This document shows positions 35,883 to 43,135 of a stretch of 45,351 nt of DNA, one piece after another. Made by a program: the position numbers and the translations under genes. How positions within the stretch are numbered: the first letter of the stretch is position 1; each line of letters begins with the position of its first letter. The notes under the pieces are model-generated. The model had not been told where the DNA came from, did not search any database, and saw only the letters and a list, made by a program, of their open reading frames with translations. This stretch comes from Bacteroidales bacterium (GTDB lineage Bacteria > Bacteroidota > Bacteroidia > Bacteroidales > Tenuifilaceae), in contig JANYLA010000125.1 of NCBI GenBank assembly GCA_025361485.1, positions 1 through 45,351 on the forward strand, read 5' to 3'.

Positions 35883-36851
35883 TTAAAGCATCTTTAACGG
35901 AATAATATTTCGAAATCCATTCAGCATGTCACTTGTTTTCATTGGCTTTTTACCTGCAAGTTGAATTTCCGTAACGCTTATAAATCCATTGCTGCAAGCA
36001 ATATTCAGCAAGTTTTTACCCTCAATAATAATTGTTCCTGTTTCAAAATTATGATTCTTCTCAATCAGGTTCGACTTTAGTATTTTTGCTTGAATGGTGC
36101 TTCTATCATCAAAAATTATTTCTGTCCAAGCTGCTGGGTAAGGACTCAATCCTCTGATTAAATTATGTACCTCTGGTACTGGTTTACTCCAATCGATTCG
36201 GCAAGAATCTCTAAAAATTTTTGGCGCTGATTTAATAGATGAATTTGCTAGATATAATTTATCTTGAGATATGGGTTGTATGGTATTTTCAGCCAGTGCC
36301 TTTACAGTTTTAAGAACTAGGCTTGCTCCAATAACCATTAGCTTATCGTGGAGTTCTCCTGCTGTTTCGTTATCAGAAATACTTACACTTTCGCTAAAAA
36401 TGATATTTCCGGTATCAATTTCTTTGTCGATGAGAAATGTTGTTACTCCTGTTCTTTTTTCACCGTTAATGATTGCCCAGTTGATTGGAGCCGCACCACG
36501 GTATTGAGGTAGGAGAGATGCGTGAAGATTGAATGTACCTAATTTAGGAATAGACCAAACTGATTCGGGTAGCATCCTAAAGGCAACAACAACAGCAATG
36601 TCGGGTTTAAGCGATGCTAGTTCATCAATAAATTCAGGATTCTTGAGCTTTTCTGGCTGCATTATTTTCAGCCCATTCTCTTGAGCGTATTGCTTAACAG
36701 GTGATGGTTGGATTTTTTGCCCACGACCTACTGGTTTGTCGGGTACGGTTACTACACCAATAATATTGCAGCCAGCATCAAATAGTGCTTTTAAGGGTTC
36801 AACCGCAAAATCGGGAGTGCCCATATATATAACCCGAACATCCTTATACAT
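35883..36851 (-). CDS. fmt: Methionyl-tRNA formyltransferase
   Basis: Formylates the methionine on initiator tRNA using 10-formyl-THF. The 322-aa protein opens with VIYMGTPDFAVEPLKAL; the formyl-THF site motif NLHASLLPQYRGAAPINWAI and catalytic Asn, His and Asp are present (the last in IDKEIDTGNII). The C-terminal OB-like tRNA-binding domain (AKILKSNLIEKNHN...) is complete. It lies 15 bases downstream of ribBA, so it is co-transcribed with it. No def is adjacent. Confidence 0.97.
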   Translation of the reverse strand: MYKDVRVIYMGTPDFAVEPLKALFDAGCNIIGVVTVPDKPVGRGQKIQPSPVKQYAQENGLKIMQPEKLKNPEFIDELASLKPDIAVVVAFRMLPESVWSIPKLGTFNLHASLLPQYRGAAPINWAIINGEKRTGVTTFLIDKEIDTGNIIFSESVSISDNETAGELHDKLMVIGASLVLKTVKALAENTIQPISQDKLYLANSSIKSAPKIFRDSCRIDWSKPVPEVHNLIRGLSPYPAAWTEIIFDDRSTIQAKILKSNLIEKNHNFETGTIIIEGKNLLNIACSNGFISVTEIQLAGKKPMKTSDMLNGFRNIIPLKML

Positions 36852-36866
36852 GTTTGTTGAGGAAAA

Positions 36867-38111
36867 CTATTTCTTAGGTTTGAGCAAAATTAAATGCCCC
36901 ATTTTGTCGCGCTTGGTTTGAAGGTAGAACTCGTTGTGAGGGTTTGAATCAATTTCAAGCGAAATGTTTTCAACAATCTCAAGCCCGTACCCCTCTAATC
37001 CTTTACGTTTGACAGGATTGTTAGATATTAAACGCATTTTATGAACACCAACCTCATGCAATATGCTTGCCCCAACTCCATAGTCGCGTTCATCGGGTTC
37101 AAAGCCTAATTCAACATTCGCTTCAACGGTATCCATACCCTCTTCTTGTAACTTATAGGCATGAATTTTATTGAAAAGTCCTATTCCACGACCCTCCTGA
37201 TTCATATATACTAAAACCCCTTTGCCTTCCTTCTCAATCATTTGCATGGCTTGGTGAAGTTGAGCTCCGCAATCGCATCGTTGCGAGCTGAAAATATCAC
37301 CGGTAACACACGATGAGTGAACTCTAACAATAATTGGTTCATCTTTTTTCCATGTTCCTTTTATTAGGACAACATGCTCTAATCCATTCGATTTTTGTCT
37401 GAAAGGGATTAATTCAAAATCACCATAGGCTGTGGGTAATTTTACCCTTGAACCTGCCTCAACGATACTGTCTGATTGAAGTCTAAAGGCAATTAAATCC
37501 TTAATCGAAATAATCTTAAGGTTGAATTTTTTGGCAATTTGAATGAGTTCGGGTAGGCGTGCCATGGTACCATCGTCGTTCATAATTTCTACCAATGCAC
37601 CTCCTGGGTAAAGTCCTGCTAAACGGGTAAGGTCAACTACGGCTTCGGTATGTCCTGCTCTTCGAAGCACGCCTTTATCCCTTGCTTTAAGCGGGAAGAT
37701 ATGTCCTGGTCTGCCCAAATCTTCCGGTTTTGTCGTTGGATCAACAAGTGCCTTAATTGTTTTTGCTCTGTCGGAAGCAGAAATCCCGGTTGTACATCCA
37801 AATCCATTTAAATCAACTGATACAGTGAATGGAGTATGATGCAGGGCTGTATTATTCCCGACCATTAACTCAAGGTCAAGCTCCTTACAACGTTCCTCAG
37901 GGATTGGAGCACAAATGAGCCCACGTCCATGCATTGCCATAAAATTGACAATTTCGGGGGTAATCATCTCGGCAGCTACAGTAAAATCTCCTTCATTCTC
38001 CCGATCCTCATCATCAACTACAATAATGACTTTTCCAGCCTTTAACTCTTCAAGAGCCTCAGGTATTGTATTTAGCTTAAACTCGTTATTGCTTTCGTGG
38101 TTGGTGCTCAT
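36867..38111 (-). CDS. ribBA: Bifunctional DHBP synthase / GTP cyclohydrolase II
   Basis: 414 aa from the ATG at 38111; the frame is open to a TTG at 38171 but a promoter lies in between. The N-terminal half is Rib[46 protein letters not shown]. The C-terminal half is Rib[16 protein letters not shown] with the zinc cysteines, and [13 protein letters not shown]. The two halves make the two precursors of riboflavin, from ribulose 5-phosphate and GTP. The gene sits between glycosyltransferase genes and fmt on one strand. No FMN riboswitch could be fitted, because the leader is only about 25 bases. Confidence 0.98.
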   Translation of the reverse strand: MSTNHESNNEFKLNTIPEALEELKAGKVIIVVDDEDRENEGDFTVAAEMITPEIVNFMAMHGRGLICAPIPEERCKELDLELMVGNNTALHHTPFTVSVDLNGFGCTTGISASDRAKTIKALVDPTTKPEDLGRPGHIFPLKARDKGVLRRAGHTEAVVDLTRLAGLYPGGALVEIMNDDGTMARLPELIQIAKKFNLKIISIKDLIAFRLQSDSIVEAGSRVKLPTAYGDFELIPFRQKSNGLEHVVLIKGTWKKDEPIIVRVHSSCVTGDIFSSQRCDCGAQLHQAMQMIEKEGKGVLVYMNQEGRGIGLFNKIHAYKLQEEGMDTVEANVELGFEPDERDYGVGASILHEVGVHKMRLISNNPVKRKGLEGYGLEIVENISLEIDSNPHNEFYLQTKRDKMGHLILLKPKK

Positions 38112-38139
38112 TTCTAATTTCTCATTTTTAAAAGTGATG

Positions 38140-38147
38140 CAAAAATA
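38140..38147 (-). promoter_or_regulatory. Bacteroidota promoter of ribBA
   Basis: Minus strand TATTTTTG (plus-strand CAAAAATA). A TTTG at 38172-38169 (plus-strand CAAA) sits 21 bases upstream as a -33 candidate. The ATG is about 28 bases downstream, so the start at 38111 is supported. Confidence 0.6.
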
Positions 38148-38179
38148 GTGTATTGAAATGATAGAATGCAAAACATTTA

Positions 38180-39358
38180 TCAGGTTTGTCTTAAAGATTT
38201 ATCCCATTTTACATTTTGCTCATCCCTTACAAATCGAAAAAACCCTTGAACAATAGAAATGTTCATCATAAAGAGGTAATATGGTAGAAAAATCCATTTT
38301 GTTGATAGTCTTTTGTCTTTTAATATCCACCCCAATATAATGGCAATTAGCATTAGTATTTGAATCATCAAGGTTAAGATATAAAGGATATTTTGCTTTT
38401 CAACTAAAAGAATCAAAATGTTAAAGACAGGAATTAATATAAGTGAAAGAGGTAATATAAACCACCTAAGGATTTTATGAGAGATAAATTGAAAAGTAAG
38501 AAAAGGATGCTTGAATGGATTCAGCAACTCCATATTTCTGAAAAGTGCTTGAAAACTTCCGGCCGCAATACGAACTTTCCTTTTCTTCTCCTCGTTAATA
38601 TTTGCTGAGGCGCTTTCGCAGGCATAGGCCTCGGGTACGTATTTTACAAGTAACCCCTTCTTTAATATACTTGTTGATATAATAAAATCATCGAGGATTG
38701 TATTGCTATCAACACTTTCGAAAAGTTCTGTGCGTATAGCATATAGTTCACCAGTAGCGCTTAGGGTTGAACTGCAATCTGATTCTAATTTCTTGATAAA
38801 CGATTCGTATCTCCAGTAAACACCCTCGCCTGTTGCAGCAGCATTTTCAATAGAATTCATTGAAATTCTTTTTTCTCCAGCAACGCATCCAACATTTTTT
38901 TTTGAAAATGGCTCAACAAGCAATCTGATTGCATTTGCCGAAAGCATTGCATTAGCATCTGAAAAAACAGTAATTGGTGTAGTTACATGCTGCATTGCAA
39001 GATTGATTGCCGCAATCTTCCCTTTTCGCTCGGGTTGATTTAGAACTTTTATAAACGGGTATTCATCTAATAATACTTTCGTTTTATCCGTTGAACCATC
39101 GTTTACCCATAGTTGAGTAATTTTGTCCTTTGGATAATCCTGCTGTAATGAATTAATAACTTTGTATAAAATATTTTGTTCTTCATTATAGGCTGCAACT
39201 ACTATGGTAATGTCTGGAAGATCATTGGTTGAACTAATCCCCTTTTTAAGGAGTAGCGTTTTTTTACAATACACTATTAATGCAAGAAGCATCGTATAGC
39301 CAAAGTAACTATAAAGAAGTAGTCCTAAAAGTATCCAGAAAAGTATTGTAATTAACAT
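38180..39358 (-). CDS. Family 2 glycosyltransferase, membrane-bound
   Basis: 392 aa. One N-terminal TM segment ([18 protein letters not shown]) is followed by a GT-A domain with [14 protein letters not shown] (nucleotide-binding), VFSDANAML (DxD-like DAN), [15 protein letters not shown] (catalytic ED-like) and a QxxRW-like region ([15 protein letters not shown]), then three or more C-terminal TM helices. The shape matches processive or polyprenyl-linked glycosyltransferases of capsule and exopolysaccharide systems. Its start codon overlaps the stop of the upstream glycosyltransferase gene by one base (TAATG), so the two are coupled. Sugar and acceptor unknown. Confidence 0.88.
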   Translation of the reverse strand: MLITILFWILLGLLLYSYFGYTMLLALIVYCKKTLLLKKGISSTNDLPDITIVVAAYNEEQNILYKVINSLQQDYPKDKITQLWVNDGSTDKTKVLLDEYPFIKVLNQPERKGKIAAINLAMQHVTTPITVFSDANAMLSANAIRLLVEPFSKKNVGCVAGEKRISMNSIENAAATGEGVYWRYESFIKKLESDCSSTLSATGELYAIRTELFESVDSNTILDDFIISTSILKKGLLVKYVPEAYACESASANINEEKKRKVRIAAGSFQALFRNMELLNPFKHPFLTFQFISHKILRWFILPLSLILIPVFNILILLVEKQNILYILTLMIQILMLIAIILGWILKDKRLSTKWIFLPYYLFMMNISIVQGFFRFVRDEQNVKWDKSLRQT

Positions 39359-40560
39359 TAAATTAACTGCTTATAAAAAATATCGAGCTCTTTTGTCAAC
39401 TTTGAGTTGTCAAAATGTTCCATTGCAAAAATACGAGCTTTTTCTGCAATACTTGCTCGATATTTAGGCTGACGAATCAATTCAATTATTTCTTGAGCAA
39501 AATCAGAGGGGGTGTCAATAATTATAGCATGTTCATGGTTTATTGCATCGATACCTTCAATTCCCATTGAGGTTGTAACTACAACATTTCCATTCATCAT
39601 TCCTTCAACGATTTTTACCCTCATTCCGCTTCCCGAGAGTATTGGAGCAACCAAAATAGAGTATGTACTTAAAAAATTTTGTGAACCCTCAACTTCCCCG
39701 TGAAAAAAAATGCCAATCTCTTTTTTTAATTTAGATTTTATTGTTGCTGGTGCGTTCCTTCCTGCAACATGAAAGGTTAGCGTTGGATATTCTTTATGAA
39801 TTGAAGGCCAAACTTTATCGATGAACCATATAAGCCCCTCCTGATTTGGTTTCCAATCGAGAGAGCCTAAAAAACAAAGTTCATTATTAGAACTATTTGA
39901 GATTTCCGATGAATTCGGAATTGAATATCCCATCGGTATTGTAATGGATGGTTTGATGAAGCCATTGTCAATAAACCACTGCTCATCGCGTTTTGTGATT
40001 GCAGCAATAGCATTAACCTGACGTGTAATGTCAGTTTCCATCTTGCGAATACGCTTCGACAGCAAGGCGTAATATTGTGATTTGAGCCAATTCTTTTCAT
40101 TTATCGCTAATCGATGCCAAATCTCGTGCTCAATGTTATGGGAGCGATATACGATAGGAACGCTTGTTAATTCTTTAATAGTATTTATGTATGGTGCAAG
40201 GTAAAGGCCTTCAATCTGAATTATATCAAAACTATTCGCTTTTATTATTTGGGTGAGTTTTCTGACATAACTAGAATCAATAAAGCGTTCAATATTGTAA
40301 GGTTTATTTGAAAAGAAAAAATTTATGACTCCCTTATGAAGGCTAATCTTTGTATTGATATCTACCAGGTTGAAATCAATTAACTGCCTTAATTCAATTG
40401 GAATTTGTTCAATTCTACAAGGATGTTTAGGGGTTGAAATTGCTAATATGGTTGTTCTATTCCCTGATTTAGCAAGCCCTTCTGTCAGACAAAGTGTTGC
40501 AAGTGAACTTCCATCTTTAGCAGGATAGGGTGGTTTGTTGGCAAGAATCAGTATGTTCAT
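39358..40560 (-). CDS. Family 1/4 glycosyltransferase (GT-B)
   Basis: 400 aa, soluble and cytosolic. MNILILANKPPYPAKDGSSLATLCLTEG opens the N-terminal Rossmann half (a glycine-containing acceptor loop). The C-terminal half has LCFLGSLDWKPNQEGL, HVAGRNAP and the donor-binding APILSGSGMRVKIVEGMM (E of the EX7E-like motif), GNVVVTTSMGIEGI. This is a retaining GT-B enzyme of the kind used in glycan assembly. It begins 17 bases after the LptF/G-type gene and overlaps the next glycosyltransferase by one base. Substrates unknown. Confidence 0.88.
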   Translation of the reverse strand: MNILILANKPPYPAKDGSSLATLCLTEGLAKSGNRTTILAISTPKHPCRIEQIPIELRQLIDFNLVDINTKISLHKGVINFFFSNKPYNIERFIDSSYVRKLTQIIKANSFDIIQIEGLYLAPYINTIKELTSVPIVYRSHNIEHEIWHRLAINEKNWLKSQYYALLSKRIRKMETDITRQVNAIAAITKRDEQWFIDNGFIKPSITIPMGYSIPNSSEISNSSNNELCFLGSLDWKPNQEGLIWFIDKVWPSIHKEYPTLTFHVAGRNAPATIKSKLKKEIGIFFHGEVEGSQNFLSTYSILVAPILSGSGMRVKIVEGMMNGNVVVTTSMGIEGIDAINHEHAIIIDTPSDFAQEIIELIRQPKYRASIAEKARIFAMEHFDNSKLTKELDIFYKQLI

Positions 40561-40577
40561 CGGGTTATTCGCGGATG

Positions 40578-42059
40578 CTATTTCTTAGAAAAATTTATCC
40601 CCTTTATCTTTACATGAATCCTTTTTTGAAAAGTCATATACTTTTTGAAGGCTTCAATATAAAAATCTGAATTCATGATAACCGAATCCGTAGTTGCTTT
40701 ATACGATAAGAATATACCAAGTGGGAGCAATATGAAGGATGATAACCACATGCCAGCAGCAGGTTGCCACATAAGTTCACGGGCAAATTTTTCGCCTGTA
40801 ATCGTAATTACATAGTAAAGGACAAAGAAAAGAACGGATATGACGGCAGGTAAGCCTAATCCTCCTTTTCGGATTATAGCGCCAAGAGGTGCTCCAATAA
40901 AGAAGAAAACAAAACATGCAAAGGATAATGAGAATTTTCTATTCCACTCAATGACATGCTTAGCTATGTATTTACCTTTTGAGAATAGTTCATCGCTTGT
41001 TGATGATATGTAACTCTTTGTTGATCTGGCATTAGAAATTGCTATTTCAACATTAGTTTTTTTATCTCTTATTGATAAGGATTCATATATAGAATCACCC
41101 GACAGGAAACAGGTTATTTTTCGCAACGTATCAAGCGTTTCCTGACTTTGGTTTTTAGGTAAAACCGCATTTCTAATATTTTTCTGAAATGAAACTTCTC
41201 TAAATCTATACTGTTTTTTGAGTGAATCTTCAGCAACTGAGAGCTGATGAAGATTCATTACCTGAGCGCTGCTTTTAAACAAGTCCTCATCGGTTCTTTG
41301 TAAGCCATTTCCTTGTAGTTCGAAAATTATAACTTGTTCCTGAAACTTTTGCTTGGTAGAAGGAAATTTTCGTAATTCCATTCTTCTTGCACCTGAATTC
41401 TCTGTCTTTTCCTCATAGGAATTTCCGCTGTATAGCGTTGCTATTAATCGTTTCTCATCATTTGTAACCTTGATATAACCCGAATCTGCGTATGTAACAT
41501 TAATATTGCCTTCGTTCTTGCTGTGATCGTAAATCATTATTCTTTTCATCAAGTTTGTCTTCGGATTCTTCTCGCCTACCTTGATACTGTAGGTGTCGTT
41601 TATTGTAGTAAAAACGCCCTCTTTTATTGCTAATTCAGGCTTTTGCTGTTTAACAGAGTAGAGTAAGGTTAATGTTTTAAGGTTGGTGTACGGCAAAACG
41701 TTATTGGAGAAGAAGAATGCGCTAATGCTAATGACAATAGTGATGAGGATTAGCGGACTTAATATTCTAGGCAATGAGATGCCTGCTGATTTCATGGCAA
41801 GTAGCTCATTGTTTTCGCCAAGATTCCCCATAGTCATCAATGCTGCAAGTAATGTGGCCAATGGAAGAGCCATAGGGATTAGGTTTGAAGACATGTAAAG
41901 GAGTAGCTCTGCAATGACTGTCCATTCAAGGCCTTTCCCTACTAAGTCGTCGATATATTTCCATAGAAATTGCATCAATAGGATAAACATGACAATGAAA
42001 AATGTCATTACGAGAGGTCCTAGATAGGATTTTAGAATGAATCGATGTAAAGTCTTCAC
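40578..42059 (-). CDS. LptF/LptG-family permease
   Basis: 493 aa with two blocks of three TM segments (residues about 10-125 and 380-470) around a large periplasmic beta-jellyroll-like domain, the shape of LptF/LptG that drive lipopolysaccharide from the inner membrane to LptA. The conserved opening LHRFILKSYLGPL and MALPLATLLAALMTMG are visible. The start is a GTG at 42059, within the family's usual MKxLHRFIL. A -7 element TACTTTTG lies upstream. lptB and lptC are not nearby. It leads a run that continues into two glycosyltransferase genes, consistent with envelope glycan assembly. Confidence 0.92.
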   Translation of the reverse strand: MKTLHRFILKSYLGPLVMTFFIVMFILLMQFLWKYIDDLVGKGLEWTVIAELLLYMSSNLIPMALPLATLLAALMTMGNLGENNELLAMKSAGISLPRILSPLILITIVISISAFFFSNNVLPYTNLKTLTLLYSVKQQKPELAIKEGVFTTINDTYSIKVGEKNPKTNLMKRIMIYDHSKNEGNINVTYADSGYIKVTNDEKRLIATLYSGNSYEEKTENSGARRMELRKFPSTKQKFQEQVIIFELQGNGLQRTDEDLFKSSAQVMNLHQLSVAEDSLKKQYRFREVSFQKNIRNAVLPKNQSQETLDTLRKITCFLSGDSIYESLSIRDKKTNVEIAISNARSTKSYISSTSDELFSKGKYIAKHVIEWNRKFSLSFACFVFFFIGAPLGAIIRKGGLGLPAVISVLFFVLYYVITITGEKFARELMWQPAAGMWLSSFILLPLGIFLSYKATTDSVIMNSDFYIEAFKKYMTFQKRIHVKIKGINFSKK

Positions 42060-42091
42060 TTAAGCAAATGGATTTTTTTAGTTACCACAGA

Positions 42092-42099
42092 CAAAAGTA
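42092..42099 (-). promoter_or_regulatory. Bacteroidota -7 promoter element of the lptF/G-type gene
   Basis: TACTTTTG on the minus strand, 33 bases upstream of the GTG start. No convincing -33 element was seen. Confidence 0.5.
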
Positions 42100-42143
42100 A
42101 CTGATTTTTCTAAGAAATAGTGTAGTTGAAAAGTGAATAGAGG

Positions 42144-42542
42144 TTAAACACCTAAAATTCTCCTCAGTTCTCCGATTTGGCTATTCCATAAAGAAATAGC
42201 ATCTTCAACATCTTCATTGTCATCAAGCTGTTCGATAACCTGAAGTGAAAGTTCGCGGGTAAGTTCGTGGGACGATAGTTTGAAAGAAAAGAAATTTTTG
42301 GGATTAGAACCTTCTTTTAGCCATCTGAATTTTATGCTCTTATTCTCTTTTTTTTCAAGTAATTCTGCCTTTTGTTGAATATCATCCCAAACAAAAGTGA
42401 ACGTTTTCCCCGATAAGTTAACATCATCGGCAAACCATTCTGCCAACCCCGATGGGGTTGATAATCTATTAAACAATAAATGGGGTGAAGTATTTATTGT
42501 AAACTCTAATTCAATTCTATTTAATATGCTTACATCTTCCAT
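42144..42542 (-). CDS. START-like (SRPBCC/AHSA1-type) domain protein
   Basis: 132 aa, a single helix-grip domain with no signal peptide. FTINTSPHLLFNRLSTPSGLAEWFADDV and VWDDIQQKAELLE match the Bacteroidota START-like family, and the acidic C-terminal part EQLDDNEDVEDAISLW plus the final helix close the hydrophobic pocket. It binds an unknown small hydrophobic ligand or acts as a co-chaperone-like protein, as in Aha1. It is upstream of and on the same strand as the LptF/G gene, with 84 bases between. Confidence 0.85.
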   Translation of the reverse strand: MEDVSILNRIELEFTINTSPHLLFNRLSTPSGLAEWFADDVNLSGKTFTFVWDDIQQKAELLEKKENKSIKFRWLKEGSNPKNFFSFKLSSHELTRELSLQVIEQLDDNEDVEDAISLWNSQIGELRRILGV

Positions 42543-42774
42543 GATTTGTACTATAACTCTTATCAGAAAAATTTAATTGTTTTTACATTCTATTTTACTT
42601 CTTATGCAAGATATAAAAAAAAGAATGCGAAGCACTTATATTGAAATTCTTTTTATTAACAATGTGTTTTGTTTTAGTTTTTTTTATTAGTAATAACTGT
42701 TTCGATGGGTTGGTTATTGTTATTAACCCATTTGTTTTCGTTGAATAAAAACTTGGTGGATAAAAATTATTTTA

Positions 42775-42782
42775 TACTTTTG
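42775..42782 (+). promoter_or_regulatory. Bacteroidota promoter of the tRNA pair
   Basis: -7 TACTTTTG at 42775-42782 with a -33 TTG at 42753-42755 and 19 bases between: a full-consensus arrangement for the Bacteroidota primary sigma factor. It drives both the tRNA remnant and tRNA-Met. Confidence 0.7.
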
Positions 42783-42797
42783 CACCTCAATTCTGAT

Positions 42798-42870
42798 GGC
42801 GAGGTAGCTCAGCTGGTTAGAGCGTCCCGATGCAAATCGGGAAGGTCGGCGGAGCAAACCAAGAAAGAAT
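42798..42870 (+). pseudogene. tRNA-like remnant, partial duplicate of tRNA-Met
   Basis: The first 27 bases (5' acceptor strand, D arm, base 26), with two bases before them, are identical to the tRNA-Met 82 bases downstream. The anticodon arm is replaced by a perfect 7-bp hairpin, TCCCGAT/ATCGGGA, capped by a GCAA tetraloop. The remainder (GGCGG, AGCAAAC, CAAGA) does not form a T-stem, and no complementary 3' acceptor strand exists. TCAATTCT at 42787-42794 and AGAATTGA at 42866-42873 form an inverted pair around it. It cannot be a normal tRNA; it could be a remnant of duplication or element excision, or a tRNA-like RNA. Confidence 0.65.
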
Positions 42871-42879
42871 TGACATAAT

Positions 42880-42953
42880 GGCGAGGTAGCTCAGCTGGTT
42901 AGAGCGCATGATTCATAATCATGAGGTCGCCGGATCATCCCCGGCTCTCGCTA
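42880..42953 (+). tRNA. tRNA-Met (anticodon CAT), elongator type
   Basis: A 74-base cloverleaf: acceptor GGCGAGG/TCTCGCT with G1-T72 and G7-T66 wobbles, D stem GCTC/GAGC, anticodon stem CATGA/TCATG with loop TTCATAA (anticodon CAT), variable AGGTC, T-stem GCCGG/CCGGC, discriminator A. The T-loop reads ATCATCC, so T54 is an A. CCA is not encoded. G1-T72 and the absence of three G-C pairs in the anticodon stem rule against initiator tRNA. A lysidine-modified tRNA-Ile2 also has CAT, so elongator Met is likely but not proven. Confidence 0.9.
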
Positions 42954-42965
42954 CTTAAAGATGAG

Positions 42966-42999
42966 GCACTTGTACCTTAAATGGCGCAGGTGCTTTTTT
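42966..42999 (+). terminator. Intrinsic terminator after tRNA-Met
   Basis: 7-bp stem GCACTTG/CAGGTGC (one G-T wobble) with a 14-base loop, followed by TTTTTT, 12 bases after the tRNA. Confidence 0.65.
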
Positions 43000-43135
43000 A
43001 ATTGCCCCAAGGATTTGCACCATAACACTGTAGTTAAAATCTCTAATTATCTTTTAAAGAAATTTCTTATCCATTAATTAGCCTTAACGGATTTGATTAA
43101 GTCCTTTCTCCTCCAAAGAGCCGATTGGCTATAGT

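Noticed and set aside
38112-38179. FMN riboswitch upstream of ribBA
   Set aside because: The promoter candidate leaves a leader of about 25 bases, far too short for an RFN element, and no conserved RFN segments were seen.
42798-42870. Calling the first tRNA copy a functional tRNA-Cys because of TGCAAA in the loop
   Set aside because: The loop would have only 6 bases and there is no T-stem or 3' acceptor strand; the arm fits a 7-bp hairpin with a GCAA tetraloop better.
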